A DNA stretch of 64,000 nucleotides from Oscillospiraceae bacterium (GTDB lineage: Bacteria > Bacillota > Clostridia > Oscillospirales > Oscillospiraceae), in NCBI GenBank assembly GCA_902787755.1, contig CADAHL010000001.1, positions 1 through 64,000 on the forward strand, in the 5' to 3' direction. A model generated the notes under the pieces. It ran no database searches. It saw only the letters and a list, made by a program, of their open reading frames with translations, and was not told where the DNA came from. The position numbers were made by a program, and so were the translations under genes. Shown piece by piece: positions 26,485 through 36,274 of this stretch. Within the stretch, counting starts at the first letter, position 1. Each line of letters opens with the position of its first letter.

Positions 26485-27519
26485 ATGGAATTGGGAAAGA
26501 AAATCAGACAGCTGCGGTTTAAGGCGGGGATGACCCAGGAGCAGCTGGCGGAGCAGCTGGGGATCAGCCCTCAGTCCGTGTCAAAATGGGAGAACGCCGT
26601 GGCCATGCCGGATATCAGCACGCTGCCGCTGCTGGCGGAGGTTTTCGGCGTCACGATAGACGACCTGTTCGATCTGACAGCCGAGCAGCGCTTCAACAGA
26701 ATCGAGCACCGCATGGATATCGAGGACGAGCTGCCTCAGGACGTGTTCCTGGAGTACGAGGAATTCCTGAAATCCCAGGTCTCTGACAGAGAGAATAAAA
26801 AACGGGCCACGGAGCTGCTGGCCTATCTCTACTGGCACAGGATGGAGATGTTCGGACAGAAGGCAAGCCGCTGTGCCAGAGACTGCGTACGCATGAGCCC
26901 GAATGAGAAGGGGAGCCAGTGGATCCTGCAGAAGGCGGAGGGACACGCGGCCTGGGACTGGAACATCTCAAACCACACCAAGGCCATCGAGTTTTACAAA
27001 GAACTGCTGGCGGAAAACCCGGAGAGCCGGATGTGCTGCCTCTTTCTGCTGGACAATCTGATCGCCGATCACCGGGTCAGCGAGGCCGAGCAGGTCCTTT
27101 CCCGGATGCGGCGGCTGAAGGATGCCCGGCCGGTCCTGGACCGGGTGTACGAGGCCCATATCGCTCTGGCCCGCTTTGACGAGCCGGAAGCCGACAGGAT
27201 CATGGAGGAACTGGTCCGGGAGCACGAGAGCGAACCAGGCTGTCTGTTTGAAGCGGCACAGTATTACGCCAAAAAGTGCAGCTACGAGAAAGCCATCGAG
27301 CTCTATGAACGGGCTTTTGCCGCCCAGACCAGGCGTCCCAGGTTCCAGGACGAGCTGATGGGGATCGCCGATATCTACGAGATCCAGGGCGAATACCGCA
27401 AGGCCGCCGAAACCTGCGATCGGATACTGGACCTGCTCGGAACCGAGTGGGGGATCACGGAAGGGGACGAGCGGAAGCGCCTGGAGGAGAGAAAGGCGAA
27501 GCTGCTCGCCAAGGCCTGA
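26485..27519 (+). CDS. XRE-family regulator with TPR-like C-terminal repeats
   Basis: This 344-residue protein has a textbook XRE helix-turn-helix in the first 65 residues (GMTQEQLAEQLGISPQSVSKWENAVAMPDI). The rest is helical with repeated motifs of TPR type (CSYEKAIELYERAFA, IYEIQGEYRKAAETCDRIL). Such proteins often sense peptides or a protein partner and control nearby genes. GGAAGGAGG precedes ATG 26485. It is divergent from spoVAD; whether it regulates it is unknown. Confidence 0.85.
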   Translation: MELGKKIRQLRFKAGMTQEQLAEQLGISPQSVSKWENAVAMPDISTLPLLAEVFGVTIDDLFDLTAEQRFNRIEHRMDIEDELPQDVFLEYEEFLKSQVSDRENKKRATELLAYLYWHRMEMFGQKASRCARDCVRMSPNEKGSQWILQKAEGHAAWDWNISNHTKAIEFYKELLAENPESRMCCLFLLDNLIADHRVSEAEQVLSRMRRLKDARPVLDRVYEAHIALARFDEPEADRIMEELVREHESEPGCLFEAAQYYAKKCSYEKAIELYERAFAAQTRRPRFQDELMGIADIYEIQGEYRKAAETCDRILDLLGTEWGITEGDERKRLEERKAKLLAKA

Positions 27520-27538
27520 ACCAAATAGGAACAAAAAA

Positions 27539-27567
27539 ACCGGCGTGACCGTGAAGGTCACGCCGGT
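27539..27567. terminator. Bidirectional terminator (XRE gene / membrane protein)
   Basis: ACCGGCGTGACC pairs with GGTCACGCCGGT over a 5-base loop, with an A-run on the left that is a T-run on the minus strand. Confidence 0.8.
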
Positions 27568-27584
27568 CGTGTGTTATGAGACGG

Positions 27585-28925
27585 TTACCAGACCTGCCAG
27601 CGAAGAGAGAAGGCGATCAGGTAGAAGAAAGAGAAGTCGCCCAATAGAAGGCTCAGCGCCTGGTTCCGCCTGCTGTCCCGGCAGAAAAGAGCCATAGCCA
27701 AGGGGAGGGGCGGCAGCGCCAGCAGATAGCGAGGCGCGGACAGCAGCCAGGTGGGGCCGATGGCGATGATATAATAGGCCATGAACCACAAGAGCCAGCT
27801 GGCGCGCAGCTTCCGGGAGGCCAGAGCCACCAGGGGCAGGGAGATGAGGGCACAGATCAGGTTCGGCAGCCAGAGCCCCAGCAGAGAGGGAAGATCTTGG
27901 CTTCGGGCGGCAGAGAGCGCATAGTCGGTCTGATAGGCGGCGGTGGAAAAGAAAAAGCCCAGATTCTGATGCCAGTGGACGCTCTGATACTCCAGGTACT
28001 GGAAGGGATTGCCGGAAACCAGATAATTGATGTAACAGTAAGCGGCAAAACCCATGGGCACCAGGAGAACGGAAACGCCGCCCGAGATCCGCCGGGGATG
28101 CGGAATGCGTCGGTATTCATGGATCCACTCGGCAAACAGCGGGACGACCAGAGCCAGGCCCAGAGACCGGGTGAAGGCCGCATAGGCGCCCAGAAGTCCG
28201 GCCAGAAGCCAACGCTCTCTGCGGGCGGCATACAGGCAGGACACAGACAGCAGGAAGAACAGGCTTTCGCTCATGGGCATGGCAAAAAACACCGCTCCCG
28301 GCATCATGCAGAGAAAGCGCAGGGCTCGCAGAGAGATGCTGCGGTTGTAGTCCAGACGGAGCAGACGATAGAAGACGCAGCCTCCGCCGGCAAAGCTGAG
28401 GGCCGAAACCGTAAGCCCGGCCAGGGTGTAGTCCGGAATCAGCAGGTGCAGCAGGCGCAGGACCACGGGATAGCCCGGCAGAAAAACCAGCTGGACCACC
28501 CGATCCCGGATCCCTTCGCTCAGATACCAGTCCTGGGCGATCTGCTGATAATGAAGGCTGTCGGCACACAGCCAGAAGCTCATCGGCGTCTCCTGGCCGA
28601 AAAGGCGACGGATCAGGATCGTCAGACCCAGGTAGCACAGATCTGCCAGCAGAAAGCAGCCGAAGATCCGCAGGTCCATGTACCGGGGTTCGGTCTCTTC
28701 CGGGGCCAACGGATCTTCGCCGGAATCAGACCAGAATCCGACCCACTCCGGCACGGTGCGCAGACCGACCCAGGCGAAACATCCGGCGCTGAGAAGGGAC
28801 AGGGTCAGGGGAAGGGGAGCGATCCCGCCGCGGCGAAGCAGCCAGATCACATAGCAGGCTGACAGCGTCACAAGGCCCAAAGCGGACAGCCAGTTATTCG
28901 GTTTTTTCAGATCAGAGAGTTTCAT
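27585..28925 (-). CDS. Multi-pass membrane protein, PIG-V/GT39-like glycosyltransferase
   Basis: This 446-residue protein has about ten membrane segments. A stretch with DSLHYQQIAQDWY followed by FLPGYPVVLRLL resembles the Asp-containing loop and FFPLYP-type motif of PIG-V/mannosyltransferase-like GT-C enzymes, which use lipid-linked sugars at the membrane. No other glycan gene lies beside it. The start is uncertain: ATG 28925 is used, but a TTG at 28964 in the same frame is possible, and neither has a good binding site. Confidence 0.7.
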   Translation of the reverse strand: MKLSDLKKPNNWLSALGLVTLSACYVIWLLRRGGIAPLPLTLSLLSAGCFAWVGLRTVPEWVGFWSDSGEDPLAPEETEPRYMDLRIFGCFLLADLCYLGLTILIRRLFGQETPMSFWLCADSLHYQQIAQDWYLSEGIRDRVVQLVFLPGYPVVLRLLHLLIPDYTLAGLTVSALSFAGGGCVFYRLLRLDYNRSISLRALRFLCMMPGAVFFAMPMSESLFFLLSVSCLYAARRERWLLAGLLGAYAAFTRSLGLALVVPLFAEWIHEYRRIPHPRRISGGVSVLLVPMGFAAYCYINYLVSGNPFQYLEYQSVHWHQNLGFFFSTAAYQTDYALSAARSQDLPSLLGLWLPNLICALISLPLVALASRKLRASWLLWFMAYYIIAIGPTWLLSAPRYLLALPPLPLAMALFCRDSRRNQALSLLLGDFSFFYLIAFSLRWQVW

Positions 28926-28961
28926 AGAGCAAAGGATATCACGCTTTTGCCTCCGGGTCAA

Positions 28962-28992
28962 CAAAAACTCCCCGCCGGGATGGCGGGGAGTT
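28962..28992 (-). terminator. Terminator after potD
   Basis: AACTCCCCGCC pairs with GGCGGGGAGTT; on the minus strand a TTTTTG run follows, ending the potABCD transcript. Confidence 0.88.
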
Positions 28993-29010
28993 TGGCCTGT
29001 TATCTGTCAA

Positions 29011-30126
29011 TCAGCCGATCTTCAGGGTCTCCCAGAGGGAGGTGATATAGCTGAGAAGATCGTTGGAGAGATTCTGGTAGGCGTAGGCGTTGTAAAGCTC
29101 GCTGAAGTTGTCGATACCGGGATAGAGGATTTCCATAGCCTCTTCGCCCAGCTCCTCGGCGTACTCCTCGCTCTCGTAGACCAGACGGTTGGGGGAGGCG
29201 TAGTAGATGTACTCGGCGTTGGCGATAGCGGGCTCCTCGGAGAGCATGTAGTTGATGAAGATCTCAGCCAGCTCCTGGTTCTGGCAGCAGCTGGGAATGC
29301 ACATGGCGTCGACGAAGTAGTTGGTGCGCTCGGGGTAGTAGAAGCGCAGATCCACGCTGTCGGCCTGGGCGTCCAGCATGGTGAAGTAGTCGCCGGCATA
29401 GTAGGCGCCGATGGCGGCCTCGCCGGACTCCATCATGTTGTAGATCTCGTCCATGACGTAGCTCTTGACCAGGGGCTTCTGGGCCTTCAGCTCTTCCAGG
29501 GCCCGGTCCCAGGAGGCGGTGTCGGGATCGTTCACGTCCAGATCCAGCTTGTACTGGGCGGTGGCAAAGGCGTCACGGGAATTGTTGAACTGGACGATAT
29601 TGCCGGCATACTTCTCGTTCCACATCAGATCCCAGTCGCCCACGTCGGCTTCGTCGACCACATTGGCGTTGTAGATGATGCCCACCACACCGTAGGTATA
29701 GGGCACGGTATAGGTGTCGTCGGGATCATAGTACAGGCCGTGGAAGCTCTCGTCGATGTACTGGTAATTGGGAATGTTGTCGAAATTCAGAGGCAGGAGC
29801 ATGCCCTCGTCGGCCATGCGGGCGATCATGTAGTCGCTGGGGATGATGACGTCGTAGCTCACAGCGCCGCTGGAGAGCTTGGCGTACATATCCTCGTTGC
29901 TGGCGTAGGTGGTGTAGTTGACGCGGACCTTCTCGCCGTAGGTCTCCTCATACCACTTCTCGAAGGCCTTGATGGTGTCCAGACTGCCTTCGGAGCCATC
30001 GGAGATGTATTCGCCCCAGTTGTAGACGTTCAAGGTTTTGGCATTCCCGCCGCCGCAGCCGGTTAAGGACAGGCATAGACCGAGGGTCATCACAACAGCG
30101 AGCAGTACAGCAAAGATTCTTTTCAT
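29011..30126 (-). CDS. potD: Spermidine/putrescine ABC transporter substrate-binding lipoprotein
   Basis: This 371-residue protein has a lipoprotein signal (AVVMTLGLCLSLTGCGG) and the PotD-like sequence LNVYNWGEYISDG near the mature N terminus, followed by a type II periplasmic-binding fold with YTVPYTYGVVGIIYN and YAGDYFTMLDAQ. It captures polyamines outside the membrane for the PotB/PotC permease. It is last in the potABCD operon, 12 bases after potC, and is followed by a strong terminator. Confidence 0.94.
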   Translation of the reverse strand: MKRIFAVLLAVVMTLGLCLSLTGCGGGNAKTLNVYNWGEYISDGSEGSLDTIKAFEKWYEETYGEKVRVNYTTYASNEDMYAKLSSGAVSYDVIIPSDYMIARMADEGMLLPLNFDNIPNYQYIDESFHGLYYDPDDTYTVPYTYGVVGIIYNANVVDEADVGDWDLMWNEKYAGNIVQFNNSRDAFATAQYKLDLDVNDPDTASWDRALEELKAQKPLVKSYVMDEIYNMMESGEAAIGAYYAGDYFTMLDAQADSVDLRFYYPERTNYFVDAMCIPSCCQNQELAEIFINYMLSEEPAIANAEYIYYASPNRLVYESEEYAEELGEEAMEILYPGIDNFSELYNAYAYQNLSNDLLSYITSLWETLKIG

Positions 30127-30138
30127 TCTTGTTCCTCC

Positions 30139-30999
30139 TTATTCAGCGGCCGTCTGGGACGGCGCGGTGTTTCTGCGGCGGGCGCGCTTTTTCTCCCGGG
30201 CCTTCTTCATGTTCTCCGAAGTATCCGCGTCCATCAGATTGGACACCAGAAGCAGAGCCAGGATCACGAAGAAGATGATGGTAGCCAGCGCGTACATTTT
30301 TGGGGTCACGGTTTTCTTCGTCATGTCATAGATTCGGATGGGAAGGGTCTCAAAGCCGTTGCCGGCGGTGAAATAGCTGATGACGAAGTCGTCCAGGGAC
30401 AGAGTGAAGGCCATGATCATTCCGGTGACGATGCCGGGCAGGATCTCGGGGACCTCCACCTTCAGAAAAGCCATCAGAGGCGTGCAGCCCAGGTCCATGG
30501 CCGCCTCCGGCAGCGCCTTGTCCATCTGCTGGAGCTTCGGCAGCACCTGCAGGATCACGTAGGGAAGACAGAAGGTGACGTGGGCAATGAGCATGGTGCC
30601 GAAGTTCAGACTGGTGGCGGCCCCGAAGAGGCGACCCACGAACACGAACATCAGCATCAGGGAGATACCGGTGATGATATCGGGATTGATCATGGGGATA
30701 TTGGTCACCGTATCCAGCGCCACGCGCAGATACCGATTGCGCAGCCGGTAGATGCCCACGGCGGCGGCGGTGCCCATCATGGTGGAGATGACGGCGGCGC
30801 TCACGGCAAGGATCAGCGTGTTGCGTACTGCCCCCAGGGTCTGATAGTCCCGAAACAGCTCTTCATACCAGTGGAGGGAAAAGCCGCTCATGACCGAGGT
30901 GCTGCGAGCGCCGTTGAAGGAGAACACCAGGAGGATCAGAATCGGGGCGAAGAGAAAGAGGAGGATCAAAGCAGTGTAGATCTTGGAAAGGGGTTTCAT
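30139..30999 (-). CDS. potC: Polyamine ABC transporter permease PotC
   Basis: This 286-residue permease has six hydrophobic segments starting LILLFLFAPILILLVFSF, and the ABC-permease EAA loop (LPEAAMDLGCTPLMAFLKVEVPEILPG). It forms the channel with PotB for spermidine/putrescine import powered by PotA. ATG 30999 is chosen because AAGGAGGAAC precedes it. It lies 14 bases downstream of potB and upstream of potD in the same operon. Confidence 0.93.
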   Translation of the reverse strand: MKPLSKIYTALILLFLFAPILILLVFSFNGARSTSVMSGFSLHWYEELFRDYQTLGAVRNTLILAVSAAVISTMMGTAAAVGIYRLRNRYLRVALDTVTNIPMINPDIITGISLMLMFVFVGRLFGAATSLNFGTMLIAHVTFCLPYVILQVLPKLQQMDKALPEAAMDLGCTPLMAFLKVEVPEILPGIVTGMIMAFTLSLDDFVISYFTAGNGFETLPIRIYDMTKKTVTPKMYALATIIFFVILALLLVSNLMDADTSENMKKAREKKRARRRNTAPSQTAAE

Positions 31000-31013
31000 G
31001 TTCGTTCCTCCTT

Positions 31014-31889
31014 TCACGCGTAAGCCTTCTTGTTGGCGGCCCTCTGCATGAAGGCCATGCCCACAAGAAGGATCACCATCAGGATAAAGGCGATGGCCGC
31101 GGCAAAGTGCAGATCGTTGGCCACATACTGCTGTTCAATGGCGTCACCGATCAGATAGAACATGCCGTTGCCCAGCTTCTGGGAGATGTAAAAGGTGCTG
31201 ATGGAGGGGATGAGCACCATGTTCACCCCGGAGATCACGCCCGGCAGGCTCAGGGGCCAGACCACCCGGCGCAGAACGCCGGCGCTGCTGCAGCCCAGAT
31301 CCCGGGCCGCCTCCAGGAGCTTCATGTCCATTTTGGCCATCACGGAATAGATGGGCAGGATCATGTAGGGGAAGTAGTCGTACACCATGCCGATGACTAC
31401 GGCGCCCTCGGTGCCGATGATGTGGATGGGCTTCAGGCCCAGCAGGCCGATAAAGCCGTTGAGGATGCCGGTGTCCTGCAGAATGGTCATCCAGGCGTAG
31501 GTCCGGATCAGAAAGTTCATCCACATGGGGATCATGATGATGGTGATCAGAACGCTCTGGGTCTTGGCGGAGGCCCGGGAGAGCATATAGGCGAAGGGGT
31601 AGCCCAGCACCAGGCAGATCAGGGTGGAGATCACGGCCAGCTTCAGCGAACGGCCGAAGATCAGCAGATAGCGCCGGACCTCCCGGGAGCCGTCGCCCAC
31701 GGGTGAGGTCTCGGTAAAGAAGCGGGAGATGTTCCCGAAGGTGAAATGAAAGCTGTTGTCGGTAAACGCGTAATATGCCACGAACAGCAGCGGCACCACA
31801 ATGAACAGAACCGCCCATACGGAGTATGGAGCCAGAACCAGACGCTGGATCAGGCTGCCGCGGCTCTTCAGAGAGACTTTGTTCTTCAT
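31014..31889 (-). CDS. potB: Polyamine ABC transporter permease PotB
   Basis: This 291-residue permease has six membrane segments and the EAA loop [27 protein letters not shown]. Its ATG (31889) overlaps the potA stop by four bases (ATGA), so translation is coupled; GGGAGGGACG precedes it. With PotC it makes the membrane channel of the polyamine importer. Confidence 0.94.
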   Translation of the reverse strand: MKNKVSLKSRGSLIQRLVLAPYSVWAVLFIVVPLLFVAYYAFTDNSFHFTFGNISRFFTETSPVGDGSREVRRYLLIFGRSLKLAVISTLICLVLGYPFAYMLSRASAKTQSVLITIIMIPMWMNFLIRTYAWMTILQDTGILNGFIGLLGLKPIHIIGTEGAVVIGMVYDYFPYMILPIYSVMAKMDMKLLEAARDLGCSSAGVLRRVVWPLSLPGVISGVNMVLIPSISTFYISQKLGNGMFYLIGDAIEQQYVANDLHFAAAIAFILMVILLVGMAFMQRAANKKAYA

Positions 31890-33049
31890 TCGTCCCTCCC
31901 TGCGCCCTCTTCGGAGGGCTCGGTCAGCTCTGCCAGCTCTTCGATCTGCTCCAGCTCGCCGATCTCGTCCATCTCCATGGAGAAGGAGGAATAGTCGCCA
32001 AACAGTCCCGAATACTCGGATTTGTGCATAATATGGATCGCTTCCGGTTCGATGTAGAGACCGATGCGTTCGTCCACGTCCACAAAGTCGGTGGTCTGGA
32101 TCATCCACTTGAAGCCGTTGATATCCACGATGATCTCATAGTGAACGCCAAGGAAGGTCACGGAGGTGACCACGCCCCGGAGCATGCCCTTCTCCTCGGG
32201 GACGATATCCACGTCCTCGGGCCGGACCACAACGTCCACCGGCTCCTTGGGGGCAAAGCCGGAGTCCACACAGTCGAACACGTGTCCGGCGAAGCTGACC
32301 CGGCGGTCCCGAAGCATCACGCCGTCCAGAATGTTGCTCTCGCCGATGAAGTCGGCCACAAAAGCATTCTCCGGCTCGTTGTAAATGTCCACCGGAGTTC
32401 CGATCTGCTGGATCCGTCCTTCGGACATGACGACCACGGTGTCGGACATGGAGAGCGCTTCTTCCTGGTCGTGGGTGACAAAGATGAAGGTGATCCCGGT
32501 GGCCTTCTGGATCTTCTTCAGCTCCTGCTGCATATCCTTGCGCAGCTTCAGGTCCAGGGCGGCCAGCGGCTCGTCCAGCAAAAGCACCTTGGGCTGACCC
32601 ACCAGAGCTCTGGCGATGGCCACGCGCTGCTGCTGCCCGCCGGAGAGGCTGGAGACGCTGCGCTTCTCAAAGCCGGAGAGAGCCACCAGCTTCAGCATCT
32701 CATTGACCCGCTCCTCGATCTCCGCCTTGGGTACTCGCTTTTCCCGAAGGGGAAAGGCCACGTTTTCGAACACGTTCAGATGGGGGAAAAGGGCGTAGCG
32801 CTGGAACACGGTGTTCACGTTGCGCTTATGGGGCGGAACGTCGTTGATGCGCTCGCCCAGGAAGATCACGTCGCCCACGTCGGCGGTCTCAAAGCCGCCG
32901 ATGATGCGAAGCGTGGTGGTTTTTCCGCAGCCGGAGGGGCCCAGCAGAGTCAGAAACTCGTTGTCGTAGATATCCAGATTGATGTTATCCAGCACCACCT
33001 CACCGTCAAAGGACTTGGTGATGTTTTTCAGCTCAATGATTTTTTTCAT
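31886..33049 (-). CDS. potA: Polyamine ABC transporter ATPase PotA
   Basis: This 387-residue ATPase has Walker [13 protein letters not shown], the signature [17 protein letters not shown], Walker [12 protein letters not shown] and a switch His in [10 protein letters not shown], then a C-terminal TOBE-like regulatory domain and an acidic tail. It powers the PotBC channel. ATG 33049 follows GGAGGGCGG; an in-frame upstream start at 33142 falls inside a terminator hairpin and is rejected. The first gene of potABCD, it is preceded by a hairpin leader that may attenuate transcription. Confidence 0.95.
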   Translation of the reverse strand: MKKIIELKNITKSFDGEVVLDNINLDIYDNEFLTLLGPSGCGKTTTLRIIGGFETADVGDVIFLGERINDVPPHKRNVNTVFQRYALFPHLNVFENVAFPLREKRVPKAEIEERVNEMLKLVALSGFEKRSVSSLSGGQQQRVAIARALVGQPKVLLLDEPLAALDLKLRKDMQQELKKIQKATGITFIFVTHDQEEALSMSDTVVVMSEGRIQQIGTPVDIYNEPENAFVADFIGESNILDGVMLRDRRVSFAGHVFDCVDSGFAPKEPVDVVVRPEDVDIVPEEKGMLRGVVTSVTFLGVHYEIIVDINGFKWMIQTTDFVDVDERIGLYIEPEAIHIMHKSEYSGLFGDYSSFSMEMDEIGELEQIEELAELTEPSEEGAGRDE

Positions 33050-33065
33050 GGACCGCCCTCCAATA

Positions 33066-33143
33066 AAAAAGGTGATGCATGCACAGCATACATCACCTTG
33101 CGTGTCCGATGGCCGCATGTTGCCCACCTCGGGCGGGAACATG
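33066..33143 (-). promoter_or_regulatory. Putative attenuator/riboswitch-like leader of potA
   Basis: On the minus strand a hairpin CATGTT..GCCC/GGGC..AACATG (33116-33143) is followed by a 14-base stem (33069-33099 core AAGGTGATG/CATCACCTT) with TTTTTTATT directly after it, and then the potA binding site. An intrinsic terminator inside the 5' leader, 20 bases before the start codon, suggests control by premature termination. No known riboswitch class was recognised. Confidence 0.6.
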
Positions 33144-33179
33144 GGATCTCAATGGGTTTAGAGTCTATATAGCAAAGAT

Positions 33180-33513
33180 ATTACTTTTACTACTCTTATT
33201 GACCATTTCACAAGTTGTATGCTTCTCAGCACCGGTTTATAGTAACCAACTTATAAAACTTGCGCTCTTAACGCAATCAATAAGGCAACAGAAGTTGCCG
33301 CCGCACCTGCGGAACTCGGCATTCGACCCGGCTGTCCGTGTGGCCTCAGCCTCCCCACAAAGCGGTTCGGCGGTCGCTATCTTGCTTTGGATACTATCCA
33401 ATTGAGATGACTCATTCTAACAATATTCAAATAGCTTGTCAAGTGTAGGCTTATCCTATTTTCCCTATCACAACAGGAGCTTTTTCGTTGGAATTCACGG
33501 AAAAAAGCGAGGA
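33180..33513. other. Intergenic stretch with no gene recognised
   Basis: The stretch between the potA leader and truA is more AT-rich than its surroundings and includes a GC-rich island (33290-33360). I see no reading frame with a binding site, no tRNA and no clear repeat. It may hold the potA promoter (a TATATA box lies at 33168-33173 on the minus strand) or a small RNA. Confidence 0.4.
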
Positions 33514-34266
33514 TCAGCCTCCCTGGTCCGGATAGTTCACCTGCCAGAGGATAAGCCCCTTCGCCGGCGCCGTGGGGCCGGCCATAGCCCGGTCTCCGGC
33601 AGCGAGAACGGCGGGGATTCGGGAGACCGGCATACGGCCCAGGCCGACCTCCAGCAGGGTTCCCGTCAGGATCCGGACCATGTTATACAGAAATCCGTCG
33701 CCGGTGAAGACCAGGCGCAGCTCCGCGCCGTCCTGTTGAAGCTCGATGGAGCGAAGCTCGCGCACGGTGGATTTTTTCCCGGGCCGGGCAGTGCAGAAGG
33801 ACGCGAAATCATGGCGGCCGCACAGAAGGGACGCGGCCTGCCTCATCGCCGGCAGATCCAGCTTCTCCGGCAGCGCGTAACGATAGCGGCGCTCAAAGAC
33901 GTCGGGCTCGGCGCTGTTCCAGATCCGGTAGACGTAGGTCTTCTCCACGCAGCTCAGGCGAGCGTGGAAGCGCGGCGGAGCCGGTTCCAGAGACAGCGCG
34001 CCGATATCCTCGGGCAGCGTTTCCCGCAGCTGCTTCAGAAGAACTTCGCAGTCCGGCGCCGCCTGTGTCCGGAAGGAGCAGACCTGAGCTCTGGCGTGAA
34101 CACCGGCGTCGGTGCGTCCGCAGCCGGCTATCTCCACCGGCTCGCCGAGCAGTCGGCTGAGCTGCTGCTCCAGCTTGCCCTGGATGGTGAGGGCGGTGTT
34201 GCCCTGCTTCTGCCAGCCCCGGTATTTTGTTCCGTCATAACAGACGGTGAGTTTGTAGTTGTTCAT
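33514..34266 (-). CDS. truA: tRNA pseudouridine synthase A
   Basis: This 250-residue enzyme isomerises uridines 38-40 of tRNA anticodon stems. It has YDGTKYRGWQKQGNTALTIQG and the catalytic Asp in GCGRTDAGVHARAQVCSF, then RFHARLSCVEKTYVYRI. ATG 34266 follows GGAGGGATC; the upstream in-frame start at 34320 is rejected. It is divergent from the DUF4914 gene. Confidence 0.95.
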   Translation of the reverse strand: MNNYKLTVCYDGTKYRGWQKQGNTALTIQGKLEQQLSRLLGEPVEIAGCGRTDAGVHARAQVCSFRTQAAPDCEVLLKQLRETLPEDIGALSLEPAPPRFHARLSCVEKTYVYRIWNSAEPDVFERRYRYALPEKLDLPAMRQAASLLCGRHDFASFCTARPGKKSTVRELRSIELQQDGAELRLVFTGDGFLYNMVRILTGTLLEVGLGRMPVSRIPAVLAAGDRAMAGPTAPAKGLILWQVNYPDQGG

Positions 34267-34352
34267 GCGATCCCTCCGCTTGTCATTGTAACAAGCCGGC
34301 TCCGGCTTTGCAAGAAGCAAACGCGGGAGAGCATTTCTGGAAAGGAGAAACT

Positions 34353-36239
34353 ATGCTGATCGATCCCATCCTTCCCCGGTTCCGCCTCCCGGAGGATCTG
34401 TACGGTGCGCTCTCCGCCTGCCGCTCCCGGAGATATCCGGAATCCAGAGAGGAGCTGCTGGACCTGTGCTGCGGTCCCGAACGGGCGGAAAGGTATGAGG
34501 TGCGCTACCGTGTCCCTGACCTGGGACTTGTGACGGAGGCGGAGGTGATACGCTGCCGAAACGCCGTTGCGGTCAATTACCCTGAGGAGCGGATGCGCCG
34601 CCGGGATCCGGATTCCATGCTGATCGGCGACGAGCTTCCCAGCGACAAACCGCGCTTTTCCTCCCGGTACGGTTATCCCTTTGCCGAGCTTCGCCGGGAA
34701 ACCATGGCCTGGCTGGAAAAGCAGGATCTGATCGTGATGCCCTTCTACGCCGGCGGACGTCGTTTCGGAAGGCCGGCTCTTCTGGTGTGCCCGTCCAACG
34801 CCGCGTTCTTTGCGCTCGCGCTGGCGGATCTCCAGGGCTTCCTGCCCGCCGGAGAACTGAGCGCGCCCGTTCAGCCGGAGGCGGTGATCGTCGTGGCGCC
34901 GCCGTTCCGGCATACCCACTTCCAGGGAGAACAGCGGGTGGTTCACGTCAGATCCGCAGGATGCCATGAGATCTTTGCCTACAACCTTTATCCGGGCCCC
35001 TCGGCCAAAAAGGGAGTCTTTTCGTTCCTGCTGGATCTGGGAGAAAAGGAGAGGGTTCCGGTCAATCACGCCTCCTGTGTGGTGGCGGAGAACGAGAGAG
35101 GAAACCGGACCGTATTCCTCCACGAAGGCGCGTCCGGCGGCGGGAAGAGCGAGATGCTGGAGAGCCTGAGACCGGATCCGGAGCGGGGAGCGCTGCTTGC
35201 GTACAATCCCGTTACCGGCGAGGAGCTGCGGATCCGCGGAGTTCGAACCGCGCGCCTTGGGCCGGTGGCAGACGATATGGTGATCTCCAGACCCTCGTTT
35301 ACGGACCAACAGGGCAGACTGGGGATCGCGGACGCGGAGCACGGCTGGTTTCTTCGGGTAGACGGCGAGACGGAATATGGCTGTGATCCGGAACTGGAGA
35401 AGCTCTGCGTTCGGCCGCCGGAGCCGATGGTCGTATTCAACCTGCGGGCGAGTCCGGGCGCTGTCTGTCTGCCATGGGAGCCTGTGGAGGAGAGAGACGG
35501 GCGGCCGTGCACGAATCCCAGGGTGATCCTGCCAAGGGGCTATCGGACCGGGATCGGCGGCGACGAGACCCGGAACGTGGATTTTCGCTCCTTTGGCGTC
35601 CGGATGCCGCCCAGCACGGCGCTGCGCCCGGATATCGGAGTGATGGGTCTGGTCCAGATCATACCGGCGGCGCTGGCCTGGCTGTGGAGGCTGGTGTCGC
35701 CGAGAGGCTACCGAAATCCGTCGGTGACCGAGGAGGGGACCGGACTGAAGGCGGAGGGAGTGGGCTCCTACTGGCCCTTTGCCACCGGCACCCGGACGGC
35801 GCAGGCAAATCTCCTGCTGCATCAGATCCTGGATACGCCGGGAACTGCCAATCTTCTGATCCCCAACCAGAATATTGGCGCCTGGCAGGTTGGATTCAAC
35901 AGCCAGAAGCTCGTGAGGGATGTGCTCTGTGACAGGGAGGCCCTGTTTGGCCCGGAGGAGCGGATCCCGGCCCGGTGCCCGCTGTTCGGCTGGGGGCTGA
36001 GAGAACTGAGCGTCGGAGGAGAACAGATCCCCGAGGGCCTGCTGCGCCCGGAGAAGCAGTCGGAGCTGGGAAAAGCGGGATATGACGCAGGCGCGGCGAT
36101 GCTTACCGAGTTCTTCCGGCGGGAGCTGGAGCCGTTTCTGTGCCCGGAGCTGGATCCGCTGGGAAGGCGGATCATCGAACTGTTCCTTCACGATGCGCCT
36201 TTGGAGGACTACGTTCTCCTAAGCCCGCCGGCAGAATGA
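34353..36239 (+). CDS. DUF4914 domain protein (PEPCK/HPr-kinase-like P-loop)
   Basis: This 628-residue protein carries a P-loop GASGGGKSEML (about residue 260) within FLHEGASGGGKS, resembling the nucleotide site of PEP carboxykinase-like folds. Other marks are YNLYPGPSAKKGVFS and NLLIPNQNIGAWQVGFNSQKL. The DUF4914 family has no established reaction, so kinase or carboxykinase activity is inference. GAAAGGAGAAAC precedes ATG 34353. A hairpin terminator follows, convergent with pcrA. Confidence 0.85.
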   Translation: MLIDPILPRFRLPEDLYGALSACRSRRYPESREELLDLCCGPERAERYEVRYRVPDLGLVTEAEVIRCRNAVAVNYPEERMRRRDPDSMLIGDELPSDKPRFSSRYGYPFAELRRETMAWLEKQDLIVMPFYAGGRRFGRPALLVCPSNAAFFALALADLQGFLPAGELSAPVQPEAVIVVAPPFRHTHFQGEQRVVHVRSAGCHEIFAYNLYPGPSAKKGVFSFLLDLGEKERVPVNHASCVVAENERGNRTVFLHEGASGGGKSEMLESLRPDPERGALLAYNPVTGEELRIRGVRTARLGPVADDMVISRPSFTDQQGRLGIADAEHGWFLRVDGETEYGCDPELEKLCVRPPEPMVVFNLRASPGAVCLPWEPVEERDGRPCTNPRVILPRGYRTGIGGDETRNVDFRSFGVRMPPSTALRPDIGVMGLVQIIPAALAWLWRLVSPRGYRNPSVTEEGTGLKAEGVGSYWPFATGTRTAQANLLLHQILDTPGTANLLIPNQNIGAWQVGFNSQKLVRDVLCDREALFGPEERIPARCPLFGWGLRELSVGGEQIPEGLLRPEKQSELGKAGYDAGAAMLTEFFRRELEPFLCPELDPLGRRIIELFLHDAPLEDYVLLSPPAE

Positions 36240-36243
36240 AAAT

Positions 36244-36271
36244 CTCCCCCGCCCGATAAGGAGCGGGGGAG
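36244..36271. terminator. Terminator between DUF4914 gene and pcrA
   Basis: CTCCCCCGC pairs with GCGGGGGAG over a 10-base loop; T-rich bases follow downstream. Confidence 0.75.
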
Positions 36272-36274
36272 GAT

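Noticed and set aside
33116..33143. Known guanidine or ykkC-type riboswitch in the potA leader
   Set aside because: Conserved motifs of those classes were not seen; only a generic hairpin plus terminator can be supported.
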